Source of the DNA: Corallium rubrum
Taxonomy: Eukaryota > Cnidaria > Anthozoa > Scleralcyonacea > Coralliidae
Direction of reading: 5' to 3'
DNA length: 64,000 bases
Assembly (NCBI GenBank): GCA_964035015.1
Contig: OZ036008.1
Coordinates: 11,292,692-11,356,691, forward strand
Below are positions 1 through 12,200 of this stretch, piece by piece; position 1 is the first letter of the stretch; the number at the start of each line of letters is the position of its first letter. A program made the position numbers and the translations under genes. A model generated the notes under the pieces. The model was not told the DNA's origin and made no database searches. It saw nothing but the letters and a program-made list of their open reading frames with translations.

Positions 1-253
1 ACGTAACATGAAGTTTACTTAGAGTTAGTTGTTCTGACTTTCAATAGAACTTCATATTTATGTGAAGTTCGATATTTAAAATGCGAATTTTTAGCAACTT
101 GCCAAGGAGTCGCCGTGTACCGTTCGCAAGTAATGTTGCGAACCGCGTCCCCAGGGCCTGTTGGACAACAGGCCCTCGGGATGAGGTTGTTGTTCAACTA
201 TTCTTGCTGGTTTTAATATATTGATGATAAAACTGATCTTTTTAAACTTCAAG

Positions 254-1607
254 GTATGAACGAGGTTGGAATCTATCGAGTGTCTGGGGTCTCTTCTGAC
301 GTTAAAAGACTGAAGGAGAAATTTGACGAAAGTAAGTGTAAAATGTTGTGCTGCTGCCAACATTCTGACAAAAACATGTTATTACCACTGTCCACGTCCA
401 AGTTTTAAACACTAGCTGTTGTAGCTCTGCAATGTAAAACTTTAAAAAAATTACTTTGTTTTGGTAAGGAAAATAGCAAGTAATGCATTAGAGCCTGGGT
501 CCAAAATAGTATCTTGGCAATCGTTCACGCATGCTCAAAAAGAATACCGACTTTGTTGGCAGAGTCCACGTTCCCCCGGGTGTCGGTGGCACAGTGGTTA
601 GCGCACGTGCCTTTCACCTCTGCGACCCGGGTTCAATTCCTGCTCTCAGCAGTTATCTGATTAAAATTTCACCTTGGCCGCATGTGAGAAGGGTGCTTCC
701 AGTTTGACTCTACCAAACATCGCAGGTTTCCTCCGGGTGCTCCGGTTTCCTCCTGTAGAAACACTGGACCAATGAGGGATGGCCCTTACTGGACCTCTAA
801 GGGGAACAGTTCGCTTTTAACTGATAGAAATATCCAGTATAAATAAGATTAGTTTAGTTTTTTTTTAGTTTTTTTAGAAGCCTGTGTAGGTCGGAAAGGG
901 GCTCTGACTCGCAGGGTAGAGACACCATTACGTTTTGTGTACAATTTAATCTTTTTGTTGTTCTTCTACAGATAGTCAAGAAGCTCTTGTTTACATCTCC
1001 GAGGCCGATATCCACGCCGTAGCAGGAGCAGTAAAACAATATTTTAGAGAGCTGCCAGATCCTCTATTTACTGCTGAACTTTACCCAAAGTTTACACAAG
1101 CACTAGGTAGGCTTGCTTTGATAACTGTATAGTCTGCGTAGCCGGCGCTGGGGATTGGGACGGACAGTGAAAGGAGCTCCCTTCCCCAATCACCCCAGCG
1201 CCGGCTACGCAGGCTAATAACTGTACTAGAAATTGTCACATTTTTTGGTTCTACTCATATCCATGTTAAGAAACTCACCGCGCTGTTTCCACACAACACA
1301 ACCACCATTCTCTCTGTGGTTTTCAAATAAACGCTTAGTGTAAACCATTTTGCCTTTCTACTTTTTTTTGCTTCCTCGCAGGAATGACAGACGAAGACGA
1401 GAAGGAGAAACATTTGCTGGACCTTCTTGAACGTTTATCGCCCTCAAGAAAGGGTACCGCGCTGTTTCTAATTGATCACTTGCGCAGGTAGATCTTGTTT
1501 TTTCGTAACTACAATTATTGTATGACTTGCAGTTGTTTGAGGTTTTTTGTCACAGGGCTGTAAAGAGGATTCGTTGGAGACACACGTTATGTTTAACATC
1601 ATCATCG

Positions 1608-1642
<35 letters not shown>

Positions 1643-1814
1643 TTCATCATCATCATGCAACAACAACAACAACAACAACATGCATCAACAAGAACAACAT
1701 CGTCAACAACATCAACATCATCAACAACATGCATCAACAAGAACAAGAACATCATCATCAACGTCATCATCATCAACATCATCGTCATCAACATCATCAA
1801 CATCAACATCATCG

Positions 1815-1849
<35 letters not shown>

Positions 1850-2517
1850 GTCATCATCATCAACAACATCAACATCATCATCATCATCATCATGCATCAA
1901 CAAGAACATCATCATCATCATGCATGGACAAGAACATCAACATCATCATCATTAACAACATCATCAATAACGTGCATCAACAACAACGTCAACAATGGAG
2001 AAGCCAGAGAAAACCCCATGAGAGAACTAACAACCCTGCTCGCATGAGTCCCAAGCTATGCTACCCCGTCTAAACCGGTTACCGTACTTAACTCCTCAGC
2101 GGTCACTCCATTTTATGCTTCCCAACTGTGAACAGCTATAATACATTTTTATCTGTAAACAGCTTGAACGCGGCTGTAATACCTTTTTGCTCTATTTTAA
2201 GGGTGAGTCAAGGTGAAGAGGAGAATAAGATGTCGCTTGGCAACCTGGCGACGATATTTGGACCGAACCTATTACGTCCACCTCCGACGGAAAAGCCCGC
2301 GAACGCCACCGACACGTCGACGAGTATCGCCATGGAGATGGCGTCGGGTACGTTTAACGTCATGTCGCAGACATCGATATTCTATTGGTTCCTTAGATCG
2401 AAAAGTAGTAAAGTGAAGCTACCTTCTACGCCGGACATTACACGGCGTCTTTTTCCCGCCCAAAAAGAAGTCGTCATTCAACGACTTTCGTTACAATCAG
2501 AGGAGAAACTAATTTAA
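254..2517 (+). CDS. BCR/ABR: BCR/ABR-like RhoGAP protein, C-terminal exons (partial gene)
   Basis: Partial gene; the 5' part lies left of the window. Four exons join in frame: 254-331, 972-1106, 1382-1487 and 2202-2517 (TAA stop), each bounded by AG and GT. Together they encode most of a RhoGAP domain. Seen: the arginine-finger segment GIYRVSG in the first exon, YFRELPDPLFT in the second, LFLIDHLRR in the third, then KMSLGNLATIFGPNLLRP in the fourth. Order and wording follow the GAP domain of BCR and ABR, which speeds GTP hydrolysis by Rac and Cdc42 at membranes and the cytoskeleton. The tail after the domain is about 70 residues and ends EEKLI; it lacks the PDZ-binding STEV end I recall for human BCR. 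N-terminal kinase, DH and PH regions cannot be judged here. Another RhoGAP family is possible, but the match to BCR/ABR is close. Confidence 0.88.
332..971. other. RhoGAP intron with an older repeat split by a SINE
   Basis: This intron holds the two halves of an older interspersed repeat (about 478-572 and 870-945) interrupted by a tRNA-derived SINE. An uninterrupted relative of the older repeat lies at 62248-62425. Confidence 0.6.
577..869 (+). mobile_element. tRNA-derived SINE, copy 1
   Basis: The left end resembles a tRNA with internal RNA polymerase III promoter boxes: an A-box-like GGTGGCACAGTGGTTAGCGC and a B-box-like GGGTTCAATTCC about 30 bases on. A tRNA-unrelated body follows (GGTTTCCTCCGGGTGCTCCG) and the copy ends near a T-rich tail at 853-868. 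A second copy in opposite orientation at 38738-39027 shares head and body, so this is a dispersed family and not a single tRNA gene. Confidence 0.75.
1128..1221. repeat. Short near-perfect hairpin element
   Basis: The arms TGCGTAGCCGGCGCTGGGG and its reverse complement flank a loop of about 45 bases in the RhoGAP intron. A similar small hairpin with another arm sequence is at 35210-35277, suggesting a class of very short foldback elements. Confidence 0.6.
1598..1975. repeat. CAT/CAA trinucleotide microsatellite
   Basis: A long imperfect (CAT)n array mixed with CAA units, within the last RhoGAP intron (1488-2201). It produces poly-Met, poly-Ser, poly-His and poly-Asp open frames on both strands that are not genes. 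Confidence 0.95.
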
Positions 2518-2552
2518 GGAGTTGTTGACCCCAACTCTCTGACTTAAAGAAG

Positions 2553-3019
2553 TTAAAGTGCACATGAAACGAAAATTAAGTTTGTCTTATTTGAAAGAAC
2601 ACTTGAAATGATAGAGTAACATCTTTTGCAGTTTTTCGTTTCCTTGCTTTGTTCTTGAGATATTTCAGTTTGTTTGAATATGCAAATTAAACATTTTGAC
2701 TTCACACGTGCATAATGAGCTACCGGAGATATCTTTTCTATCATCAAAATTAATTTGAATGAAGCATGTGGATGTGTTTCACCACAACACTAAACATGTA
2801 GATCTTCAAATGATTATTATATTTGATAATAGCAAAGATATGTAACTTTCTCGATAACTCATTATGCACGTGTGACGTCAAAATATTTATTTTACATATC
2901 AAACAAACTGAAATATCTCAAGAACGAAGCAAGGAAACGAAAAACTACAAAAGATGTTACTCTATCATTTTAAGTGTTCTTTCAAATAAGACAAACTTAA
3001 TTTTTCATAGGCACTTTAA
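2553..3019. mobile_element. TTAA-flanked foldback MITE, family A copy 1
   Basis: About 200-bp arms are inverted copies: the left begins TTAAAGTGCACATGAAACG and the right ends in CATAGGCACTTTAA. TTAA at both edges looks like a TTAA target duplication, as in piggyBac or Kolobok groups. It starts 35 bases after the RhoGAP stop codon and may lie in the 3' UTR. Other copies: 20724-21654 and 50861-51336. Confidence 0.8.
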
Positions 3020-3324
3020 AGTATTGCTATAGGAAACATCCACGTTACATTCATTCGCAGAGGTAGACTTTGTAAAATAATAGGCCGTTTCCGAATTCTC
3101 TTTTGCTACGTCTCTATCCCGCATTTTGATTGGTAAATTTACCTGCAAACAACTGACTGCAAATCCGCAACAGGAGATTTGAATTAACGTTTAGATTTGT
3201 TTTTATCTAAACTAAACCAATTCTTCTTTGTAAATTTTAGTTTATGCAAGTTTTAAAACCACAGTAAGAGATCCTAATTAATCGCGTGAGCCCAGCCCAG
3301 CTCATGTAATCAGTCCCTCAAGCC

Positions 3325-3882
3325 TAGTTTCCACTCAGGAAAATTTTCCTCAGGACCGGAACGGACAGGAAAGTTTTCTTTGTCTTGTGAGCTCTTCGTC
3401 GTAAAGGCCCATTTCCACTCAGGAAAATTTTCCTCGGACAGGAAATTTCCCTTTGTCTTGTGAGCTCTTGGGCAGAACTAATTAGTTTGAGACAAAAGAA
3501 AATGTCCTGTCCGAGGAAAATTTTCCTGAGTGGAAATGGGCCTCAGGAAAATTTTCTTTGGACAGGACATTTTGTTTTGTCTCAGACTCATTAGTTCTGC
3601 CCAAGAGCTCACAAGACAAAGGGAAATTTCCTGTCCGAGGAAAATTCTCCTGAGTGGAAATGGGCCTTAACTAACGACTTTTACACAAAAGAAACTTTCC
3701 AGTCCTGCGGAAGATTTTCCTGAGCGGAAACTAGCCTAAAGGCCATTTCCACTCAGGAAAATTTTCCTCGGACAGGAAATTTCCCTTTGTCTTGTGAGCT
3801 CTTGGGCAGAACTAATTAGTTTGAGACAAAAGAAAATGTCCTGTCCAAGGAAAATTCTCCTGAGTGGAAATGGGCCTTTAGT
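3325..3882. repeat. Complex foldback/tandem repeat built on a CAGGAAAATTTTCC motif
   Basis: Direct and inverted copies of a roughly 110-bp unit are stacked. Each carries GGAAAATTTTCCT palindromes, CTTGTGAGCTCTTGGGCAG and TGAGTGGAAATGGGCC. The copy at about 3742-3878 repeats the block at 3410-3545, and 3545-3670 is its inverse. No coding capacity is seen. Confidence 0.75.
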
Positions 3883-4364
3883 TTGATAGTCTGTATCAAG
3901 CGTAACCAACGGAAACGTAATTTGAGTCTGTCGGCCAAAGTCAATCGGAAATGGCCTATTCATAGCGGTTATACAGTAGAGTCATTTCATATCCTATGTG
4001 TAAATAGGGTACGGTTATATAACCTATTTTACGGCATGAAGGGTCAGTTTCCCTTTATAGTTCCCACATAATAACTCGTGGAGTTTACATCCAGTTCGGG
4101 TTTCTTGTGCGTTAGACAAGTCAATAATTATTCGAATAAGAAAAGATGTTTTTCATTAGTGAGAAAAATTCATATAATCAATCAGAAAGTCGATACAAAA
4201 CCTTTTCACTAGTAAGGAAACATCGTATAGTCAATAAGAGCTTTCAGCTTTGGAAATTTGAAACGTACGAATTTCGTTTGTCCCGTTAATTGCATGCAAA
4301 TCTCAGTTAAAAATTAATTTATTGCATGCAAATCCTTATTAAAAAATGGCCGACGAAATAAAAT

Positions 4365-4480
4365 TCTTTTAACAATTATTCGCCTCAGGCTCAGTGAATA
4401 TCGGTGTATAATAACCGAGACGAAGTCGAGGTTATTATTCACCGATATTCACGGAACCTGAGGCGAATAATTGTTTTAGT
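4365..4480. repeat. Foldback repeat around AATTATTCGCCTCAGG
   Basis: The left arm AATTATTCGCCTCAGGCTC followed by GTGAATATCGGTG is matched by its inverse at 4433-4475, with a central pairing of AACCGAGACG and the inverse CGAGGTTATT. A small hairpin-type element with no coding capacity. Confidence 0.6.
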
Positions 4481-4667
4481 ATAAATACACATTTTCGGCC
4501 TTTAAGAACAACAGTTTCTTTAAAATTGTTAATTACCTCGTCTGTTGCATTGACAAATTGGCTAGCGGCCATTTTGAATAAACGCTGTAGGCGATTATCG
4601 GGAATTAATCCGAAGTAGCTCGCCCAATTAGCGCGCGCGATTTTCTATAATCACCTGGGTATTTATA

Positions 4668-4803
4668 CTAAATACACATAAATTAGCCCTTATGAACTCG
4701 TTTTCATGTGGGAAATTCAAAAGAATTTTTACTTTAAAACGAGGTTATAAGGGATAATTTATATGCACATAAAAGAATTCTAATTCGACGGCCATTTTTG
4801 AAT
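4668..4803. mobile_element. Foldback MITE, family E copy 1
   Basis: It shares with 36761-36930 the inverted arms ATAAATTAGCCCTTATGAAC and its inverse, plus the GGCCATTTTTGAATA end. The left end is less clear than in the second copy. Confidence 0.6.
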
Positions 4804-5142
4804 AAGGTCTACACAAAATATAATTTTGTACCTGTCAAGCATCATGGTTGCCGTGACGTCACGTGCGTCTAAGAACGATCGCATCCTCGCTGAAGGCCAA
4901 CCTCATACCCAGGGTATATATATTATCTCCGCTCCAGGCCACTTTGCGGCGTAATCGAAACCCACCGAACTGGAACTGGACTTGCGTAGTCTTGGCTGTT
5001 TACCATATATAGATGGGTCCTAGGGTGTGTGGAACAATAGGAAACAACAAATTAATAAGAGAGACTCCAAAAATATGGGCTGCATGAACAATACTTTGCT
5101 TGGACAGGCGATGCAATCTTTTGAAGAATCCTAGGCTATGTA

Positions 5143-5589
5143 TTAAAGTGTCTATGAAATGAAAAATTCGTTGGCATTTTTGTTGTTTATTGTACAGAGG
5201 AGCATGACAGGAGCACTCACTGAAAATTTCAAGAGAATCTGATGCGTAGTTTTCGTGCTATAAACTCTCAAAATTTGCCGTGGATAGTTTGTTTTGGCGA
5301 AATTTGGGCTTCTTGGTAACAATGCCTTATGACGTACGCAGATGGATCATTAATAGTGAAATCTATTGTTCTTATGCATAGTTGTCCATCTGCGTACGTC
5401 ATAAGCATTGTTTCCGAAAGCCCAAATTTTCGCCAAGAACGAACTAGCCATGGCAAACTTTGAGAGTTAATAGCGCGAAGACTACGCATCAGATTCTCTT
5501 GAAATTTTCAGTGAGTGCTCCTGCCATGCTCCTCTGTACAATAAAACAACAAAAATGCCAACGAATTTTTCATTTCATAGACACTTTAA
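5143..5589. mobile_element. TTAA-flanked foldback MITE, family B copy 1
   Basis: The arms start TTAAAGTGTCTATGAAATG and end in the inverse; the centre holds a near-palindrome around GACGTACGCAGATGG. TTAA flanks both ends. Copy 2 is at 22734-23173. The terminal AAAGTG..ATGAAA is shared with family A, suggesting mobilisation by the same enzyme. Confidence 0.8.
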
Positions 5590-5749
5590 AGTATAGTGAT
5601 GGGCAGTGTTTTAGATAGATCGAAGTGAAATGGTGGTAAACTGCCCAGAATAAATAAGATAACGAAATAATGACGTTTCGAGCCCTTTTGCCACATTTTA
5701 CTTTGATGAAGGGTTTCACTCGAAATGTAAGTATTTCGTTATTAGAGAG

Positions 5750-6453
5750 TTTTAGATTGACGGTTTTTATTGATAACCGCAAACCGCTGGAAACCACGTG
5801 AGCAACGTCCAGCGGTCAGGTTACACGTTTGCGGTTCACGTTTCTACTGCTAGAATGGCTTCTTGAGGTAAGTGAATTACGGCAAGGTTTTTATATAACT
5901 TTTGCTCAACCAACCCACGTTTGGGGTGTAAATTTATACTCTTATATCACGATTGAGTCGGTTTTCTTTGATGTAACACGGTGTATATACAGGTTATATC
6001 CCGTGCATAAATAATTGGATAAAACTTGTCGACAAAACTCGAAAAATCTTGATCGAAACTCTTCGAAATTGACGAAACCTTGTTCGAAAACCTCCTCAAT
6101 CGTGATATAAGTCGGTTATATACCTCGAACTTGGGATATAAGTCATATATTGACCCTCGGGACCTTCGGCCCCTCGGGTCAATATATGACATATCCCGCG
6201 TTCTCGATATATAACCTATACTTACATGTCTGTTGTTCTTGAATCACAACGTTTTTGAATTGAACACTGAAGCTCATGTCAGTTTTTGGTGAATACGTAT
6301 GAACGATTGAAAACCAAACATGGCGACTCGCAACAAGTGAAAATACGAACGCCAATCTAAATGCTCTTTGACATGTTAACGTCAAACTTCTAACCGCAAA
6401 CGTCTAACCGCGGTTTGCAGTTTGCGGTTGTAAAAAAGAACGTCAATCTAAAA
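5750..6453. mobile_element. Long foldback element with TTTAGATTGACG ends
   Basis: The left end TTTAGATTGACGG plus AACCGCAAACCGC is mirrored on the right by GCGGTTTGCAG and CGTCAATCTAAAA. Inside, 5940-6230 is a second inverted repeat (ATATCACGATTGAGTCGG and inverse), so one element seems nested in another. No transposase is seen. Confidence 0.65.
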
Positions 6454-6639
6454 GTTTCTATTAAAACTATTCTCGACTGTTTACCATCTCTTCACTTTGA
6501 TCTACCATAGCTAAGGCGCGGTAGAAATCAATGATTGAATCCTATAACATTTCTGAAGATAAAAAACATACTGACCATTCTGAGAAAATAACGTTTCATT
6601 GCCTGTATACAAGCAAATAATTGCTCGTGGAGCTTGGAC

Positions 6640-6980
6640 TACACACGTAAAAACGCACAAGCTGTTACAGACCTACAAGCAAGTTGTTACTGCAGGGCTG
6701 TTCAGCAGGCTGTCACCATGATGTGTTCGCACTGGCTGTCCCAGATTGTTAACATGTCTGTAACAGGTTGTTGACAACTTGTAACAAGGTTGATGACTCC
6801 AACAGACTGATGACAAGTTGTTCCAACGACCTGTTACCGCTTTGCACTTAACAAGTTGTTAACAGGTTGATGCTAACAAGGCTGTAGCAGCGTTTTGAAT
6901 GAACAGCATTGTTAACAGCCTTGCTACAAGCCTGTTGCGAACACATCCTGTTGACAAGCTGTGAGATTTTTACGTGTGTA
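6640..6980. mobile_element. MITE with TACACACGTAAAAA ends and internal ACAAGTTGTT repeats
   Basis: The termini TACACACGTAAAAA and the inverse bound a body made of direct and inverted variants of ACAAGTTGTTAACAGGTTG about 20-40 bases apart. No coding capacity. Confidence 0.7.
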
Positions 6981-9227
6981 GGTTTATGGTAGTCAACTAT
7001 TTTGAATTCGCAGTAATTTTTATATACGATAATATTTCAAAATTTATAGCTCAGATCTTAGATTTATACGTACTAATCAAGAACATTTTTAGGAACCTGA
7101 AGCAAGGCATAATAAAATATAAAGTTTAAAGTAGCGAAGGTAACTTGCATTAGAAACACGACTCCGCCTATGGAAAAATGAGAATAGTCAGAGTTTGTCC
7201 GAACGTAGAAGTTTTTGTTTGAAAACGCTATAATTTTCTTTTTACGATTAGGCCCATTCTCGTTTTCACCCAGGGCGCATGAAAACGGATGCCTTGGTGA
7301 TAGACGAATAGGTACTGGAAACGAGGGTGTGGTTTGTTAAACCTATACCATTCACGCGTAAATGACGGGACGGAGAAAACCGGCTTAATTTAAAAAAAAC
7401 GTGTTTTCAAACAGAAATAAGGGACTTTCTAACTCGACGACACGGCCTTAAAAACGTTAAAAAGCAATGCATTTAAAAGAAGACACGGTAAATGAACTGC
7501 CGTATTTCATGTTTAACTTTGTTTAATGACTTTCAAGGAACTCATGTTCTTGCTAAAACGGCTGCAGTGTCTGAGCTGAAGTCAACGTTAAGAAACAGCT
7601 CTCAATTCCCAGCGTGTTCGCGTCGTTCTGAAGACGTAAAAATGCTGAGAGTGGCGTTGTTTAGAGAACGAGGACAGTATTGATATTACTCTTGGGATTA
7701 CAAATTATGATTCACTTTGTTTTCATCAAGAATTCTTTTGTTTTTAAGGCGCGTCGTCAAGCTTGCCGCGGCGTGGTTCTTAAAGCCGCTATTCTCTAGG
7801 CGCGTCGTTCTGATAAATACAAGAAATTTGTAACTGCGGTACATTGTAGAAAGCCAGCATGCGTGGTCTAAAATACATTCTCAGAAACTCTTGACGTTTT
7901 TTTTGTGTTTTTGTTTTGCGTTGAGTGTTTCATTATGCATGCGAGAATTTGAAGATTATTTGCACACTCGTTTATGAAGTATTACGTTTTTGAGCTTGAG
8001 GGATGGAGACAGAGAGTAGCCGACCTTACACATAGTCAATCGAGATATGGTCTGGAAACTCGGCAAACTTCAAAGCGCCTATATATAATGAGCTGGGATT
8101 TTATGTTGAACCGTACCTTACACCGTGCACATCCTTTGTTTTAGGTTTATTAATATTTAAATAGCACGGTTGAGTGATTGAACTGAAACGTTGCTATTGG
8201 ACAATTCGTTCATTATACTAAAATACAATGTGTTCAGTGACCGTGCACCGTGCACCGTGCACAAAAATGCATAAAGGCGAACAAAAAGATAGACCAAAGA
8301 CTTTAGCGGAGTTTCCAGACCATATTTCGATTGACTATGATGATGATAATCTTATAAGAGCAAGCATATACATTTATATAGATACACGCACTCATCTCAA
8401 ACATAAAACCATAATTTGGCAAGTAATATTTAAAACACGAGCAGGAGTGTTCTATTAGATTGCCCAAGTGTTTTAGATCTGATAAAACACGTGATGCGAG
8501 TGTTTTGAATGGCTTCAAAAACGATTCGTTATTGGATGTTATGTTCATTAGTATTCTTTATATAAAATTGTATGTTCATTAGTATTCTTTCTGACGTCAA
8601 GAAGTTTTATCAGGTACAAAACCACGGACATGCTACTGATTTCCTTTGTGTTTTCCTCGTGGATTATTAATGAGTTTTCAAGTGTTTATACGCTTCTGCA
8701 TGGGAAGTACTATTTCGTTGTCTGTTCTGAAATTTTCCCATTTATATCGATTATGTTTCTTTTGTTTATCTTTACTTTGTGCTCATCTATATCCACTCTT
8801 GTTAATACTTTTGTAGAAAAAGTATTTGCAAAAAAAGTAGAGTGTTACGTAGGCATGCTATAGGATAGAGCAAAGCGAAAAAGTGATAAACTGCCAAGAA
8901 TAGTTTTGATAACGAAATACAACCTTTTCACTTTGATCTGTTCAATACTTTTGTCTTGTTCCACGCTATGGAATTGGAGTTATACTTTTCAATTTCCAGT
9001 CTTACACTTTTCATCTTTCTAATTAGATGCGTTCTGTTTCATCAATTTTACTGGTGGGATCGATAAAATATACTGTTATCTAGTTGCCCACGCAGTAACA
9101 TATTCTTTCTCTGTTATGGCTTGCGTTTCGATTCACTGCCTCCATATAGTACTTATTCTGTAATCAGATATTCCCTGCTGTGACAACAATTTCCTTCGCG
9201 TAAGAAAGGCTTTCCTGCAACTAAAAG

Positions 9228-12200
9228 ATGCCAACATTTACTCGTTTTTTATTGCTAACAGTATTTCTATTTGAGGATGTGACTTACGGGTATCTTTCCG
9301 TTCGAGAATCAGAAAGCAGAGAGGTAAAGGATCTCAATGGCATTTGGAGATTTCGAGCAGATTTCTCTCTCAACAGAAATGCTGGCTTTGAAGAACAGTG
9401 GTACGCTAGGCCTTTGTCTAAGGTAAATACTGACACTTGCCGAAGAATATTGCTCGATATGTATAGGCAAACACTCAGTACATGAGTATATAAACAGTGA
9501 AGTAAAAGTTTTAATGCATATATATATATATAGGCAAACACTCAGTACATGAATATATAAACAATGAAGTAAAAGTTAAGTATAATGTGCTACGTAGGCA
9601 GTGTTGAAATACAAATCGAAATACCTAAGTAAGGTTTGAGTATACTTCCGAAATTATTGAACGTAGTTTTTAACGTTTTGACTTTTGAGCGAAGCGCCCT
9701 TCGTCAAAATAGCGATCTATTTGACATTGTAAGACGTTAATTATAAGAAATAATATATACAATATGAGCAGCCGAACTGTATGGGCTTTACAACCTGAGC
9801 TATACGACTTATCCAATTCACACATCTAATTCATTGTTCAGATTTATCAACAGTCTTTGATATATACGGAAAGTTTGTAATTCAGGACGAATTTGTATCC
9901 GTTTACAAGACTTGTGAGGTACTAATACAGGCAACATTTTTCTTCGACCCGTTTACACTAGACTGCAAAAGTTCTCGGATTCGTGACGAATCTGGAACGT
10001 TTTAGCCGGATTCGTTTTGCCGTTTACACACAAAAGAATGAATTCGGAATAAAAACTTTCCGTTTTGATCACGTATCCGGAGATTTCGAATCCAGAAAAA
10101 AATGTAGAAACTTCGTATTCGAATACTTTGAGACAATACGTAGTGTGAACGGGTTATTCCGATTAATTCGGATGCTCTTCCGCTCGTAGTCATGTGAGGT
10201 TACGTCATCCATTCATTCATTCATTCATTCATTCATTCATTCATTCATTCATTCATTCATTCATTCATTCATTCATTCATGCATGCATGCATGCATGCAT
10301 GCATGCATGCATTCCATTCATTCATTCATTCATTCATTCATTCATTCATTCATTCATTCATTCATTCATTCATTCATTCATTCATTCATTCATTCATTCA
10401 CTCATTCATTCATTCATTCATTCATTCATTCATTCATTCATTCATTCATTCATTCATTCATTCAAACTTTTGCTCTAGTGTAACGGGGTCGAATTCAACT
10501 TGCAACGCAATTTTGTCCACTCCTGATTGTTGCGTGACAATGCATGTTTAAGGTGGGTGGTAGGTAATACGTGCAACAACGCTTTTTTTAAAGAGAAATT
10601 TGAGGTAAACTTGTCTTAATTTATGGGCGTTTGTTACCACATTTCACAACAACGTCTCGGTAACTGATTCCATTATGTTTTCCTCATGAATTATTAATGA
10701 GTTTGAGAAGTAATATACGCAGAACTTGCGATATGGCCGTCTCCACATCAGGCCCAGTTCAAATATTAAGTTTTTGATCGTCGAATATGTAACACAAATA
10801 TCATGCAGTCGGTTCAAAATGATCAGTTTTTAAGAACAGGAACCACTGTCGCACTGATGAAAATATTTTTTTGTTTCCACCATATCTATCCATTCTCTTC
10901 CAGACTGGTTCCACCATTCCGATGGCCGTGCCTTCGAGTTTCAACGACATCACTGAAGATGCCAAATTGAGAGACTTTGTTGGATGGGTTTGGTATCAAA
11001 GGGAAGTATTTGTGCCATCGTCATGGATGGGAAACAAATTTCGTGTTGTACTCCGCTTCGAAAGTGCTTTATATCATTGCATTGTTGTAAGTAGATCTGA
11101 CCGTTGTCTTCATTATCGCGTCATCATCATCTCCGTCGTCGTTGTCGTCATCCTTCATCATGGCATCACTTCATCATGGCATCATCATCAATATGACATC
11201 ATAATGACATTATGGTCATCATGACATCATTATCATGACATCATCATCATCATGACATCATTATCATGACATCATTATCATCATGACATGATCATTACAT
11301 CAAAATGACGTCATCGTCATCATGACATCATCATCTTCATGACATCATTATCTTCATGACATCATTGTCATCATGACATGATCATCATCTTCCTCTTCTC
11401 CTTCCATTTTTCTCTCCGCTTCATTTTTCATCTTCATCTCCATCGTCGTCTTCATCATAAATTCCACCATCATGGCCACCATGCTCATTATTGTAACCAC
11501 CAACTGTGTATCAGCATCGAAATCACAATCATTATTTAATGTAATTACCATATCCTTATCGTCTTCTGATAGCAGAGGGAATAGGTAAGGTTAACAGGGT
11601 CAATTCTTGTGTACCTCGAGCAGATCATAAAATTTTCACTAATTGAATAGCGGCAAATTTCGCTTTTCAAGTGGGTGAATGGAAAGCATGCAATGGAACA
11701 TGTTGGTGGACATTTGCCGTTCGAAGATGAAGTAAACTCGTTGCTGAAGCTTGGCCAACTGAACCAGATAACTGTAGCCGTGAACAATACTTTAACTCCA
11801 ACTACTTTACCTTGTGGAAGCATCAGTCAAGTCCCAGATGAACAGCAACATTTGTAAGTCTTGTACTGTACTGTACTGTACTGTACTGTACTGTACTGTA
11901 CTGTACTGTACTGTACTGTACTGTGCTGAGCTGAGCTGAGCTGAGCTGAGCTGTACTGTACTGTACTGTACTGTACTGTACTGTACTGTACTGTACTGTA
12001 CTGTACTGAGCTGACCTGCCCTGCCCTGCCCTGCCCTGCCCTGCCCTACCCTGCCCTGCCCTGCCCTGCCCTGCCCTGCCCTGCCCTGTACTGTTTGCGA
12101 GCGTGACACACGTGAGCTATTTGTTAGTTCCAAGCCTAAAACATATCTGTCTAAACGATCTTTTAATTCTGATTCATTCAGATATCCTCAAGGTTATTTT

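Larger units (their letters stand above)
2518..9227. other. Intergenic region between RhoGAP and GUSB
   Basis: I see no gene in these 6.7 kb. The region is filled with foldback MITEs, listed separately at 2553, 3325, 4365, 4668, 5143, 5750 and 6640. A dispersed AT-rich family (about 8411-8720, related to 12725-12990 and 33240-33390) and a short dispersed repeat (8835-8935) are also present. At 3025-3320, 3885-4360, 4810-5140 and 6990-8400 I recognise nothing specific. Confidence 0.6.

Noticed and set aside
577-660. tRNA gene
   Set aside because: Has A- and B-box-like segments but continues into a repeated body and occurs again at 38738-39027, so it is a SINE head.
7492-7683. Possible 63-codon exon before GUSB
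   Set aside because: No recognisable domain, no partner exon with matching splice sites, and GUSB has its own start and signal peptide at 9228.
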